Shown: positions 1 to 6,851 of the stretch, one piece after another
Numbering within the stretch: position 1 is the first letter of the stretch
How the letters are laid out: each line of letters begins with the position of its first letter
From: Actinomycetota bacterium
GTDB taxonomy: Bacteria; Actinomycetota; Acidimicrobiia; Acidimicrobiales; Iamiaceae
Assembly (NCBI GenBank): GCA_018268545.1
Contig: JAFDWI010000362.1
Location: forward strand, 1-9,563
DNA: 9,563 bases
Reading direction: 5' to 3'
Translations under genes and position numbers: made by a program
The notes under the pieces: model-generated
What the model was told of the DNA's origin: nothing
What the model saw: only the letters and a program-made list of their open reading frames with translations
Database searches by the model: none

Positions 1-147
1 CAACGCCACCACAAACCCCCCGGCCATCATCAGCAACCCCACGGCCCCGACAATCCCAACGACCCTGTCGACCCGGGCGAACCCGACCGCCCCGATGACC
101 CACGCGGACCAGGTGACCCACGCGGCCCAAACGAGCCCGGGCACCAC
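1..147 (-). CDS. Partial hydrophobic membrane protein, N-terminal part only
   Basis: On the minus strand, from a GTG at 147 (or the adjacent GTG at 144), a frame stays open to the window edge and gives 49 residues. It is strikingly hydrophobic: a Trp/Val/Ala-rich helix at about residues 4-23, a short polar turn containing FARVDR, then a second helix rich in Val, Gly and Leu. Almost every codon ends in G or C. This frame therefore looks coding although it is shorter than usual ORF cut-offs. No Shine-Dalgarno site precedes 147. An in-frame ATG at 264 would add 39 Arg/Cys/Pro-rich residues, which look non-coding. It could belong to any family of small helical membrane proteins; I do not recognise it. 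The competing frame that reads as collagen-like Gly-X-Y has weaker third-position GC and is judged a shadow. Confidence 0.4.
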   Translation of the reverse strand, partial: MVPGLVWAAWVTWSAWVIGAVGFARVDRVVGIVGAVGLLMMAGGFVVAL

Positions 148-153
148 GGCGAA

Positions 154-227
154 CCGAACGCGGCATGACCCGCCTGGCGGGCACGGGCGGGCACGGGCGG
201 GCACACCGAACCTGGCGCGGCATGACC
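154..227. repeat. Direct repeat CCGAAC ... GCGGCATGACC flanking the tandem decamer
   Basis: CCGAAC followed directly by GCGGCATGACC occurs at 154-170. CCGAAC, five extra bases (CTGGC), then GCGGCATGACC occurs at 206-227. The two copies flank the decamer array. This looks like local slippage or duplication; no mobile-element gene is nearby. Confidence 0.7.
176..204. repeat. 10-bp tandem repeat (GCACGGGCGG)
   Basis: The unit GCACGGGCGG occurs twice in a row at 181-200 and is flanked by partial copies on both sides (GGCGG before, GCAC after), giving about 2.9 units. The block lies between two copies of a GCGGCATGACC motif. Confidence 0.8.
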
Positions 228-271
228 GTCGAGTGCAACCCGGTGGTTGGCGTCCACGGCCCATTGTGCAC

Positions 272-294
272 GGCCGGCGCGCGAGTCGCCGGCC
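272..294. terminator. Strong 8-bp hairpin, possible terminator
   Basis: GGCCGGCG (272-279) and CGCCGGCC (287-294) form a perfect all-G/C 8-bp stem with a 7-base loop. It lies about 240 bp beyond the hydrolase stop in the direction of minus-strand transcription and upstream of the partial membrane gene. No U-tract follows, so it could be a U-less terminator, an attenuator or chance. Confidence 0.35.
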
Positions 295-532
295 TCGTCC
301 ACGCACACTTCGCTCCGAATCGATCATATGCCGTCGCGGTCATGTCGCCGTTGACCACGGGTGTCTCAAATGGGACGCTCGATTCGTGCTCGGTAGGCGG
401 GTGTTGGCCCGGCCCGGACTCCGTGATCGTGCATGTCCATGTGCTTTCCTCGGGTGCCGAATTGCGTCTTCGACTTTCGACGTGCGGACTGCCGCGGTGA
501 CGGAAGCCCGATCGAGCAACCTGATGCAATCG

Positions 533-1615
533 TCACGGCGTCTCGAAACGTACTGGCGCACCGGGTGGGATCCCGTTGCGAACCGCGGCGAAAGCGTCGG
601 CTGCGCCATTCGGCGATCGCGGCATCGTGACCGTGTGGTGCAGGAACGTCGCGACCGCCGAATCCAGGATCGGTGTCCACTTCGTGCCACCTGCGACGGG
701 CGGTAGGTGATCCGCGCCGAGCATCGTCATCAACGCACGCGGGCCGGTCACTTGACCGAAGACCGTGCGGCTGTTGCTGTAGGGCACCACGGTGTCGGCG
801 TCGCCTTGCGCGAGCAGCAGCGGGATGCCACTGCTCACGACGCCGCCGGTCATCGCATCCGGAGCGATCGAAACGACCGCACGGAGACGTTGATCGACAT
901 GGCCAGAACCGAAACCGTCGAGCAATGCGACGTCCGCTCCGTCCGAGTGGCCGACCACCGCGTACTGGCCATTGGCGACACGAGCCGAAGTCGACGGGTC
1001 GACCGACCCCGATGTCAGCGCATCGACCACCCGGCTCACATCAGTTGCCTCATTTGGAATGTCACCCCGGTCGAGGCCAAGCCCACGCGACGCGTCCGCG
1101 AGCGGAAACGACGGCGCAGCAACGATGAACCCCGCGGACGCCAACGTCGAACAGAACCGCGCGTAGTCATTCGGGCCGAGCCGGTAACCCGACGCGAAAA
1201 CAACGAGTGGCAGGCGGTCGGTGCCCGTTGGCACCCACACCGTCGTCGGAAGATCTCGTTGCGGGGTGACCTCGACGCCGTCGCGGATCACCGGCCGGGT
1301 CGGATCGGTGATCGACACGACCGTGGAGGCCACGGGTCGAGGCCCCGGAATCGATGTTGGCGGTGGCGCCGCCGAGGGCGCGGATGACGGTGCCGACGCC
1401 CCTTGTCGGGCATGCGGCGCACCCCCAACCGACGTGTGGCCTCGCGACCCGGCCCGGGTCGTGCCTGTGGGAGATGACGGCGATGATGCGCTCGGGTGCT
1501 TCGATGCCACAACGCCGATGGTGACCACGACCGCAGCAATGAACGCGACCGCAACGACGCCGATGATCGCGGTGCGACGGCTCACTCGGGACCGGTCAGC
1601 AGGTGGGGAAACCAT
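533..1615 (-). CDS. Membrane-anchored alpha/beta-hydrolase (dienelactone hydrolase/chlorophyllase/PETase-like fold)
   Basis: The 360-residue protein has a short basic N-terminus and a membrane helix at about residues 14-38 with no lipobox. A Ser/Pro/Ala-rich linker (40-95) leads to a hydrolase domain that should lie outside the membrane. Fold markers are LPLVVFASGY (135-144; the SG is a likely oxyanion-hole segment), the nucleophile elbow GHSDG with Ser224, a likely acid Asp274 in GDADTVVP (Asp272 is also possible), and His303 in GADHLPP. The order Ser-Asp-His and the spacing fit the family. The substrate is not visible; an ester or lipid is an inference. The ATG at 1615 overlaps the end of the upstream zinc-ribbon gene by 20 bp and has a weak GGGA upstream. 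An in-frame GTG at 1585, just after that gene's stop, would remove ten residues without touching the helix. The overlap implies co-transcription. Confidence 0.85.
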   Translation of the reverse strand: MVSPPADRSRVSRRTAIIGVVAVAFIAAVVVTIGVVASKHPSASSPSSPTGTTRAGSRGHTSVGGAPHARQGASAPSSAPSAAPPPTSIPGPRPVASTVVSITDPTRPVIRDGVEVTPQRDLPTTVWVPTGTDRLPLVVFASGYRLGPNDYARFCSTLASAGFIVAAPSFPLADASRGLGLDRGDIPNEATDVSRVVDALTSGSVDPSTSARVANGQYAVVGHSDGADVALLDGFGSGHVDQRLRAVVSIAPDAMTGGVVSSGIPLLLAQGDADTVVPYSNSRTVFGQVTGPRALMTMLGADHLPPVAGGTKWTPILDSAVATFLHHTVTMPRSPNGAADAFAAVRNGIPPGAPVRFETP

Positions 1616-2522
1616 CGCCGTCCCATTTCGTGTCGAGCCATTCGTCCGAGATGTACGAGTCGGGTAGCCCGGTGACGTGCACCTTCTCCCACCGTGCCAC
1701 CGACCCGAACGGACCGTTGATCGTGTCGCCCTGGGTGCGACAGATGACCTGGACGAACGGCCCGGCTCCGTCCGGGCATCCGATACCGCCGGGACCGTAC
1801 GAGTCGACGTCGACGCGTGCGATCGGCGTCGACGAAATCGACGGCCCCGACCACAACTTCACCGTGGCGGTCACCTCGTAACGGCCATCGGTTCGATACG
1901 GCCCGTTGTTCGGAGGGTCCGGGCCGCACTTGGTCGGATCCAGGGGAAAGGTCGTCTGCTCGCTTGTCGGTGCGGCCAAGTCGGTGGTCGAGAACCCTGC
2001 GGGCAGCGGCGGGGGAACCGAAGATGTTGCCGGAGTGGTGATGCCGGCCGACGGTGACGCCGTGGCCGTGGGTCGACTCGGCGCATCGGCGGGCAGTGTT
2101 TCGACGGTTGTCGCAGCGTGCTCGGTGCTGCGCCCGCCCTTGGTGACCAGCAGTGTGGCTGTGATGGTCGCCGCGATCAGCAGCACGGCAACGACCGCCA
2201 CGACCGCAACAATCGGCCCACGCGAGCGACCGCCGACCGGTGGTGCGACCGGCGACGCCGCCAATGGTGTCGCCGACGGCACGCTCGGTCCAGCCGTGGG
2301 TCGCATGACGGTCGGTTCGCCGGCCACGAACGTCGGTGGGCGGGATGCCGCAGTGCCCGCTTGCGGCAACGGTGGCCGCTCTACGACGGGCACGCCAAAT
2401 TGTGGGCGTTGCGGCGGTGACTCGACAAGGGGCGGCAGCGCCGTGCCGCAGGCCCGACACGACGAGCCGGGCGCATTGAACGTGCCACAGGTTGTGCACA
2501 CGATCTGATGTCCGTCGTTCAT
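1596..2522 (-). CDS. Zinc-ribbon, single-TM protein with extracellular SH3b-like domain
   Basis: Starting from ATG 2522 the protein has 308 residues. A cytoplasmic zinc ribbon uses Cys9, Cys12, Cys22 and Cys25 (CxxC-x9-CxxC). A proline-rich linker (about 30-100) is followed by one membrane helix at about 103-127 and a Thr/Ser/Pro-rich outer stalk. The C-terminal domain (about 212-299) has marks of a bacterial SH3 domain: KLWSGPS, VICRTQGD, a Trp-Glu-Lys-Val strand and YISDEWLDT. Four extracellular cysteines (199, 249, 261, 308) could form disulfides. SH3b domains usually bind cell wall or act as adaptors, so wall contact is an inference. A TTG at 2561 extends the frame, but ATG 2522 has GAGAGGG 11 bases upstream and starts directly at the ribbon. 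It is the first gene of the minus-strand operon with the hydrolase, divergent from 2739. Confidence 0.85.
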   Translation of the reverse strand: MNDGHQIVCTTCGTFNAPGSSCRACGTALPPLVESPPQRPQFGVPVVERPPLPQAGTAASRPPTFVAGEPTVMRPTAGPSVPSATPLAASPVAPPVGGRSRGPIVAVVAVVAVLLIAATITATLLVTKGGRSTEHAATTVETLPADAPSRPTATASPSAGITTPATSSVPPPLPAGFSTTDLAAPTSEQTTFPLDPTKCGPDPPNNGPYRTDGRYEVTATVKLWSGPSISSTPIARVDVDSYGPGGIGCPDGAGPFVQVICRTQGDTINGPFGSVARWEKVHVTGLPDSYISDEWLDTKWDGDGFPTC

Positions 2523-2567
2523 CGCTGATCCGACCCTCTCGACCTGCCCCGCGACGGGCAACCGGCC

Positions 2568-2588
2568 CTCTGCGAACGCTCCGCAGAG
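2568..2588. promoter_or_regulatory. Perfect palindrome CTCTGCG-N7-CGCAGAG, candidate operator
   Basis: Two perfect 7-bp half-sites are separated by 7 bases, 46 bases upstream of the minus-strand start at 2522 and about 150 upstream of the plus-strand start. The size and symmetry suit a dimeric repressor or activator that could control both operons. A transcript hairpin is an alternative. Confidence 0.4.
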
Positions 2589-2668
2589 TAGTGATGGACG
2601 GCCGGCCTCGGCCGTAGGCCCGGTCGAACCGCTTCACATGGTGGTCGAGAACCGGCGCGCGATGTTGG

Positions 2669-2683
2669 GCGCGCGTCGCGCGC
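2669..2683. repeat. 15-bp palindrome GCGCGCG-T-CGCGCGC
   Basis: The palindrome is perfect around a single central T. It is preceded by another GCGCGC at 2655-2660, so several alternative stems are possible. It lies 55-70 bases upstream of the plus-strand start at 2739. It could be regulatory or just alternating CG in a GC-rich genome. Confidence 0.4.
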
Positions 2684-2738
2684 TCACGCCGAGACAACAT
2701 GGCGGTCTCGGAGTCCAAGAGCGGGAGACAACGCCATC

Positions 2739-3614
2739 ATGGCGATGCGATGCGAAACGTGCAACACAATGGTCGTTCCGTCGATGACGTCGTGCCCGGT
2801 GTGTGGAACGACGATCGGAGGACCGTCGTCGGCGAGGCCCGAAGCCGGCGACCCCACAGCCTCCGTGGTTCTGCCACCGCTGTCGGCATCGCACATCTCC
2901 GCAGCGCCGACCGAGCAGCTGCACCCCGTCGCCAGCGGGCCCACTCGCTCGACAGCCACGGAGCACCAGGCGCCGCCGCCTCGCCGAGGACCGTCGCGCA
3001 ACGTGTGGTTCGCGATCGCCGGCGTTGTCGCAGTGGGGCTGATCGCGGCGTCGATCTCACTCATCCTCGTTCATGCGTCGAACTCCTCGAAACCATCCGG
3101 CACGCACCGCCTCGCCGCCGCCGGGCCGACGTCGAAGGGGACGGGAGCCGGTGCGCCGACGGTGACGTCCATTGCTCCCTCCGTCGCACCGCAAACCGCA
3201 CCGTCGACGATGCCCCCGACGACTGCCCCGCAAACCGTGGCGCCAACGCAGCCACCCACCACGCCGAGCCCGACCGCAACAATCGGACCGTTCGTCGCAT
3301 CGTGGATCGGCCACGGTCGTGGTATCGCGATCAGCGCGGACGGAACCGGCATCGAGCAAGTGAGCGGCGGCTGTTGCGATGTGATGTGGACAATCGGATT
3401 TCGCATCGACCGCGTCGTCGGCACCCCGGCGAACGGACGCCTCGACGTGACCGTGACATCGGCGTCGGTATCGACGCCGCCCGACGGGCACCCCGCACCG
3501 ACGGTCGGGATGACCGGATCGATCACTGCCGCGGGCGACGTGCTCACCGACCAGATGACCGGCATCGATGCATGCTCGTACGCGTTGCAGATGCAGGGGA
3601 CCTGCGGCGCGTGA
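2739..3614 (+). CDS. Zinc-ribbon, single-TM protein with secreted beta-rich domain
   Basis: The protein has 291 residues. Cys5, Cys8, Cys19 and Cys22 form an N-terminal zinc ribbon (CxxC-x10-CxxC). A low-complexity linker leads to a membrane helix at about 89-112, preceded by PRRGPSR, which favours an inside N-terminus. A Thr/Pro/Ala-rich stalk (about 130-182) supports an outer domain (about 184-291) beginning with FVASWIGHGRGIAISADGTG. That strand/turn pattern resembles small beta-domains of actinobacterial secreted proteins of unknown function. Four outer cysteines (212, 213, 279, 289), including an adjacent pair, suggest disulfides. The start ATG has GGGAG about 11 bases upstream; ATG 2745 (residue 3) is an alternative. 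The next gene follows after 12 bp, so the two are probably co-transcribed. The function is unknown. Confidence 0.85.
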   Translation: MAMRCETCNTMVVPSMTSCPVCGTTIGGPSSARPEAGDPTASVVLPPLSASHISAAPTEQLHPVASGPTRSTATEHQAPPPRRGPSRNVWFAIAGVVAVGLIAASISLILVHASNSSKPSGTHRLAAAGPTSKGTGAGAPTVTSIAPSVAPQTAPSTMPPTTAPQTVAPTQPPTTPSPTATIGPFVASWIGHGRGIAISADGTGIEQVSGGCCDVMWTIGFRIDRVVGTPANGRLDVTVTSASVSTPPDGHPAPTVGMTGSITAAGDVLTDQMTGIDACSYALQMQGTCGA

Positions 3615-3626
3615 TCAGATGGGTCG

Positions 3627-4760
3627 ATGATGTTCTGTGAATCATGCGGCACCGCGCTCACAACCGACGCCGCACGGTGCACGGCATGTGGAGCCTCGGT
3701 CAGACGGCCCGCCGGCGACGAACCGGTGCCCACACGGCCTCAAACGACCGATTCGGGTCGACCTCGGGTTCCGGTGGTGACGGCGGAGCCCGCCACCGGA
3801 GCGGCGTACGTTGCGCCGCCGATGCCGAGTCCCCTCCCGCCAGAGCCGACGATCCGGCGCGGGCCCCCCGTTGAACCATTACCCACTGCCGTACCCTTCT
3901 CGATTCCCGCTGCGCCGGTGATGCCGGCGGGTCCAGCGGGGCGCGCACGACGCCGCTGGACCGTCCCCGTCGCGATCGCGACCGGCATCGTGGTGGCGGC
4001 TGTGATCGGAGTCTTGGTGTGGAAACTGCTCGGATCACGGTCCGCCGGCGACACCACGGTCCAGCTCGAAGGAGTCTCGTCGTCGACGCCGCACCCCTTC
4101 AACGCCGAAAGTGTCGTCACCGCGACCGCCGGGGTGTCCTCGGGGATCCCGACCGACCTCGACTTTGGAACGTCCGACGCGGGTGGCAGCCTTCCGTGGT
4201 TTTCGACCACGGCCGATCACCAGGGCGTCTACGCGACCGCAGGTGCCACAGCCCCCGCCGGCGAGGCAGCGACGGCACCTCGGGTTTGTGCAACAGATCG
4301 ATTGGCATCCGACCTCGCCGGTGATGCAACGGTCGATCGCCTGTGGGTACAGACCATGCAACTCGGCGGAGCGATCCCATCGGGCGCGACCGACGCGACA
4401 TCGGTGATCCCCGCGTTCACGCCGGTGCTGCTCGGCCAAGACACGATCGTGAGCGAGTTCGAGAAGATCGACGGCAAAGCCGAACCACACCAGGCGATCC
4501 TCCAAGCGGGTTCAGCGGTGTTGATCGACGCGAACGGGCGACCGCGCGTGCGGTGCGCCAACGGGGACCCGCTTTCGGCCACGCCACTCGGGTTGCAACG
4601 CCAGGGTGCGACGATCACCGGCACTCGGTGGCCCGAGTTCTCCACCGAACGTGTGCTCACGATCCGCCCACTCGACGCTCCGGTCAAAGTGCTCGGCGGC
4701 GTGGTTGATGTGAAATCAAATTCGGTGATCCGGTTGGCGCTGGATCAACCCACGTCCTGA
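3627..4760 (+). CDS. Zinc-ribbon, single-TM protein with extracellular DUF6777-like domain
   Basis: The protein has 377 residues. The zinc ribbon uses Cys4, Cys7, Cys18 and Cys21 (CxxC-x10-CxxC) at the very N-terminus. A Pro-rich linker follows, then the basic stretch RARRR (106-110) and a membrane helix at about 111-135, placing the rest outside. The outer part (about 190-330) has features I associate with DUF6777: GVYATAG, an early Cys221, LTPV-like FTPVLLGQDTIVSEFE, a QAILQAGSAVLID strand and GRPRVRC with Cys310, which may pair with Cys221. A final beta segment (about 330-377) ends the protein. DUF6777 has no known biochemical role as far as I know. The starts ATG 3627 and 3630 are equivalent. 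The Shine-Dalgarno site is weak, consistent with translation coupled to the gene 12 bp upstream. The gene is convergent with the membrane protein at 4831, leaving a 70-bp gap. Confidence 0.87.
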   Translation: MMFCESCGTALTTDAARCTACGASVRRPAGDEPVPTRPQTTDSGRPRVPVVTAEPATGAAYVAPPMPSPLPPEPTIRRGPPVEPLPTAVPFSIPAAPVMPAGPAGRARRRWTVPVAIATGIVVAAVIGVLVWKLLGSRSAGDTTVQLEGVSSSTPHPFNAESVVTATAGVSSGIPTDLDFGTSDAGGSLPWFSTTADHQGVYATAGATAPAGEAATAPRVCATDRLASDLAGDATVDRLWVQTMQLGGAIPSGATDATSVIPAFTPVLLGQDTIVSEFEKIDGKAEPHQAILQAGSAVLIDANGRPRVRCANGDPLSATPLGLQRQGATITGTRWPEFSTERVLTIRPLDAPVKVLGGVVDVKSNSVIRLALDQPTS

Positions 4761-4828
4761 TCGGATCGTCGCCTGGCCGGCCGGTCACGCAGCGGCGGCC
4801 GACGCAACTCTCACTTGGGTCACCAGCT

Positions 4829-4854
4829 GATCAACTCCAGCCGATCAACTCCAG
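4829..4854. repeat. 14-bp tandem duplication at a stop codon
   Basis: GATCAACTCCAG occurs at 4829-4840 and again at 4843-4854, with a 14-bp period. On the minus strand this is the very end of the large membrane-protein gene. The second unit shifts the frame and supplies the TGA at 4833-4831. With one unit the tail would read LELISW and stop; with two it reads LELIGWS and stops. Confidence 0.85.
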
Positions 4855-6750
4855 CGGATCGGCGTCGGCGATACGGTCACGCTCGGTGCGGTACGCATCG
4901 ATGATCACGGCCACCTCGTCGTCGGTGAGGCCCGGGTGTCGAGCGGGCAGCTCGTCGATCACGACGTTCATCTGCGAGACAAATCGCGCGATCTCGGTCT
5001 CGGCCTCGATTCGGGCTTGCGCCTCGATCGTCCGTGAAAGTTCGACCCGGAGCGATGCGTCGAGCAGTTTGGCTTCGTGTTCGGTACGTGAACCTGCACC
5101 GAGCATCGCGACGAACGGCATCACCATGAATGCTGCTTCGACGATCGCGGAATGCCAGGATCGTCCGGCCCAGGGTCGCAGCGAGAGCGCCCATCCGATG
5201 AGTGCGGCGCCCAGCAGAACCGGGCCCTCGGCGCGAAGGTCGTTCCAGCTGGTTCCGAGCAGGAGCATCACCGGTTGAGTTGCGGCGGTTCCGAAGCAGG
5301 CTTCCGAAGGGATGGCTGCCTCGCCGGTCGGCCGAGCGATCGGTCGCAACGTTGCCGTCGTCTCGCGAGAGCCGTCGTCGACGGCGTCCGATCCTCGACG
5401 GGTCCCGAACGCGACCGAAAGGTCGAGGACGAGCGCCGAAGCGGTGAGCAGCGCCGCGGTGATGCGATCGCCGCGGCGATCGATGGGTTCAGTCGTGGCG
5501 AGCCGGACTGCGGCTGCGCCCTGCAACGCGAATGCGAGCAGCAACGCGGCTCCCGACGACCGGTCCGATTCGGTCACGGTGTTCGCCAACGTGAGCGCGG
5601 CCGACGCGAGCACCACCCACACCGTCGGCTCGAGACGGATGGCGAGATCGGGTCGTGGCTGTGCAGCCTCGATGCGATAGCCGCGGTATTCAAGGGTGAG
5701 GATGCCTGGGTCGCTTGCGAGGACGTCGACGAGATCATCCGGAGGCGGGTCGTCGACATAGCGGAGCATCTGGTCGATCCGGGCGATCTCGTCACGAATC
5801 GTGCGGACCTGGTCGCGGGGCAGCCATCGTGTCCGATACATCGGTGGAACGACCTCCCGGAGGTCGACCGCTGCACCGAGCAGCAGTCCCAGTTCCGTTG
5901 CTTGCCGCACTTTCGTCCGGGGCGCGGCGGACAATTCGTCGAGCGCGTGCCTCGCGGACGATGATCCCGCGCGCTCCAGCATCGCCAGCATCCCTTTCGG
6001 GTCGATGCGCGCGTGGTTGTGGATCAGGGCAGCCTGGACACGTGACCGTACGCGCGACTGTTCGAGCAGCGATCCGGTCCGGCGTTCCCACAATGCGATG
6101 ACGCTTGCCTGGGCACGGGCACGGGTCCTTGCCAGACCGTAACCGCCGCAGGCGCCGAGTACGGTCCACAGGATCGGTTCGATGCCGACGCGACGTCCGT
6201 CGCGTCGTCGAGCCGCCCACATCGCGGTCCCGAGAGGCAATGCCTCGACGGCCACGTCGACAAGGATCTCGAGGGCACGCGCGAGATCGATCGCCGACCG
6301 ACCACGGCTGTCGACGTTTCGCGGTCCGTCACGGTCGGCCGTGCGATCGGAGCCGTCGTCCCGTGGCCGTCGAAGGGGTCGCCACGGTCGGGCCGGCTCG
6401 ATGACGGGCACCGACGTCGTGCCCGCACCCAGGCGGAATCCGGTGTCGAACAGGTTCGATGCGATCGTCGCGACCGCGAGTGCCCGCAGGTGGTCGGGGC
6501 GATCGCGGGTGAGCAGTGACCATCCCGTGACGTCGACGACATCTGCCGCGATGTCGAGGATGTTCCGGTGCCGGCATGTTCGCCGGCTGCGCGCGAACCT
6601 GCTGTCGACGATGAGCGAGTACGCCAACATGCCGGCGCGTCGACGCGCCGAGCGGCCGTGGGTCTCCTCGACGGCGACCCCGATGTGAGCCAGGATCCGC
6701 ACCGCCGGGCCGCCGATACGCCACTGCGCCCAGACGCCGTCGTCGCTCAC
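4831..6750 (-). CDS. Large multi-spanning membrane protein, sensor-like, unknown family
   Basis: From GTG 6750 the protein has 639 residues. Likely membrane helices lie at about 88-108, 159-180, 191-207, 375-392, 399-418, 429-448, 509-524 and 535-553. After the first group comes a charged helix (about 210-240) and LIHNH (242-246), placed where a histidine kinase would have its phospho-accepting helix. No N, G1 or G2 box of the kinase ATPase domain can be found, so kinase activity is not supported. After the second group comes another long charged helix (556-594) and an acidic C-terminal tail. The two halves share the plan membrane block plus cytoplasmic coil, suggesting an old duplication. 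TTG 6804 would extend the frame by 18 residues, but a TACGCT box 7-12 bases upstream favours leaderless GTG 6750. The gene is divergent from the receiver-like gene at 6852. Confidence 0.75.
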   Translation of the reverse strand: MSDDGVWAQWRIGGPAVRILAHIGVAVEETHGRSARRRAGMLAYSLIVDSRFARSRRTCRHRNILDIAADVVDVTGWSLLTRDRPDHLRALAVATIASNLFDTGFRLGAGTTSVPVIEPARPWRPLRRPRDDGSDRTADRDGPRNVDSRGRSAIDLARALEILVDVAVEALPLGTAMWAARRRDGRRVGIEPILWTVLGACGGYGLARTRARAQASVIALWERRTGSLLEQSRVRSRVQAALIHNHARIDPKGMLAMLERAGSSSARHALDELSAAPRTKVRQATELGLLLGAAVDLREVVPPMYRTRWLPRDQVRTIRDEIARIDQMLRYVDDPPPDDLVDVLASDPGILTLEYRGYRIEAAQPRPDLAIRLEPTVWVVLASAALTLANTVTESDRSSGAALLLAFALQGAAAVRLATTEPIDRRGDRITAALLTASALVLDLSVAFGTRRGSDAVDDGSRETTATLRPIARPTGEAAIPSEACFGTAATQPVMLLLGTSWNDLRAEGPVLLGAALIGWALSLRPWAGRSWHSAIVEAAFMVMPFVAMLGAGSRTEHEAKLLDASLRVELSRTIEAQARIEAETEIARFVSQMNVVIDELPARHPGLTDDEVAVIIDAYRTERDRIADADPLELIGWS

Positions 6751-6756
6751 GTTCGC

Positions 6757-6762
6757 AGCGTA
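6757..6762 (-). promoter_or_regulatory. Extended -10 box (TACGCT) for a leaderless start at 6750
   Basis: On the minus strand TACGCT fits TANNNT and ends 6 bases before GTG 6750, so transcription would start at about the start codon. No clear -35 is seen, as is common for actinobacterial promoters. Confidence 0.45.
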
Positions 6763-6851
6763 GGTTCCCGAGCACCCTCGCCCGCTCTGGTGTCGGGGAC
6801 GCAAGGCCGACAGTCGAGCGAGAACACTGCCAATGGCCGTCCACCGGTGGG

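Larger units (their letters stand above)
148..532. other. Intergenic region with repeats and no convincing gene
   Basis: This 385-bp stretch lies between the partial membrane gene and the hydrolase, both on the minus strand. Frames that stay open here are rich in Arg, Ser and Cys and lack hydrophobic or domain-like patterns. It contains a 10-bp tandem repeat, a duplicated CCGAAC/GCGGCATGACC block and a strong hairpin, listed separately. On the minus strand a TATGAT box lies at 323-328 and could be a -10 element for the partial gene, but no good -35 sits at the right distance. Confidence 0.5.
2523..2738. promoter_or_regulatory. Divergent control region between the two zinc-ribbon operons
   Basis: This 216-bp gap separates two divergent operons and must hold both promoters, though I cannot place convincing -35/-10 pairs. 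It is rich in symmetry: two perfect palindromes (listed separately), an imperfect ACGGCC/GGCCGT pair (2598-2615), and an 8-bp direct repeat GAGACAAC at 2691 and 2725. A GGGAG at 2723-2727 can serve the plus-strand start at 2739. Confidence 0.6.

Noticed and set aside
30..308. 92-residue minus-strand frame with collagen-like Gly-X-Y repeats
   Set aside because: Third-position GC is lower than in the overlapping hydrophobic frame, the N-terminal half is Arg/Ala/Cys-rich noise, and there is no ribosome binding site.
95..706. 203-residue plus-strand frame
   Set aside because: It is Arg/His/Ser-rich, has no domain pattern, and runs antiparallel into the hydrolase C-terminus.
1582..2718. 378-residue minus-strand frame longer than the zinc-ribbon gene it covers
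   Set aside because: It is Arg/His-rich, typical of a GC-rich shadow frame. The alternative frame has a zinc ribbon, a membrane helix and an SH3b-like domain.
2699..3640. 313-residue plus-strand frame over the second zinc-ribbon gene
   Set aside because: It is a shadow frame full of Arg and Asp; the real frame carries the zinc ribbon and membrane helix.
4831..6750. Annotation as a histidine kinase
   Set aside because: No ATP-binding N, G1 or G2 motifs; LIHNH alone is not enough.
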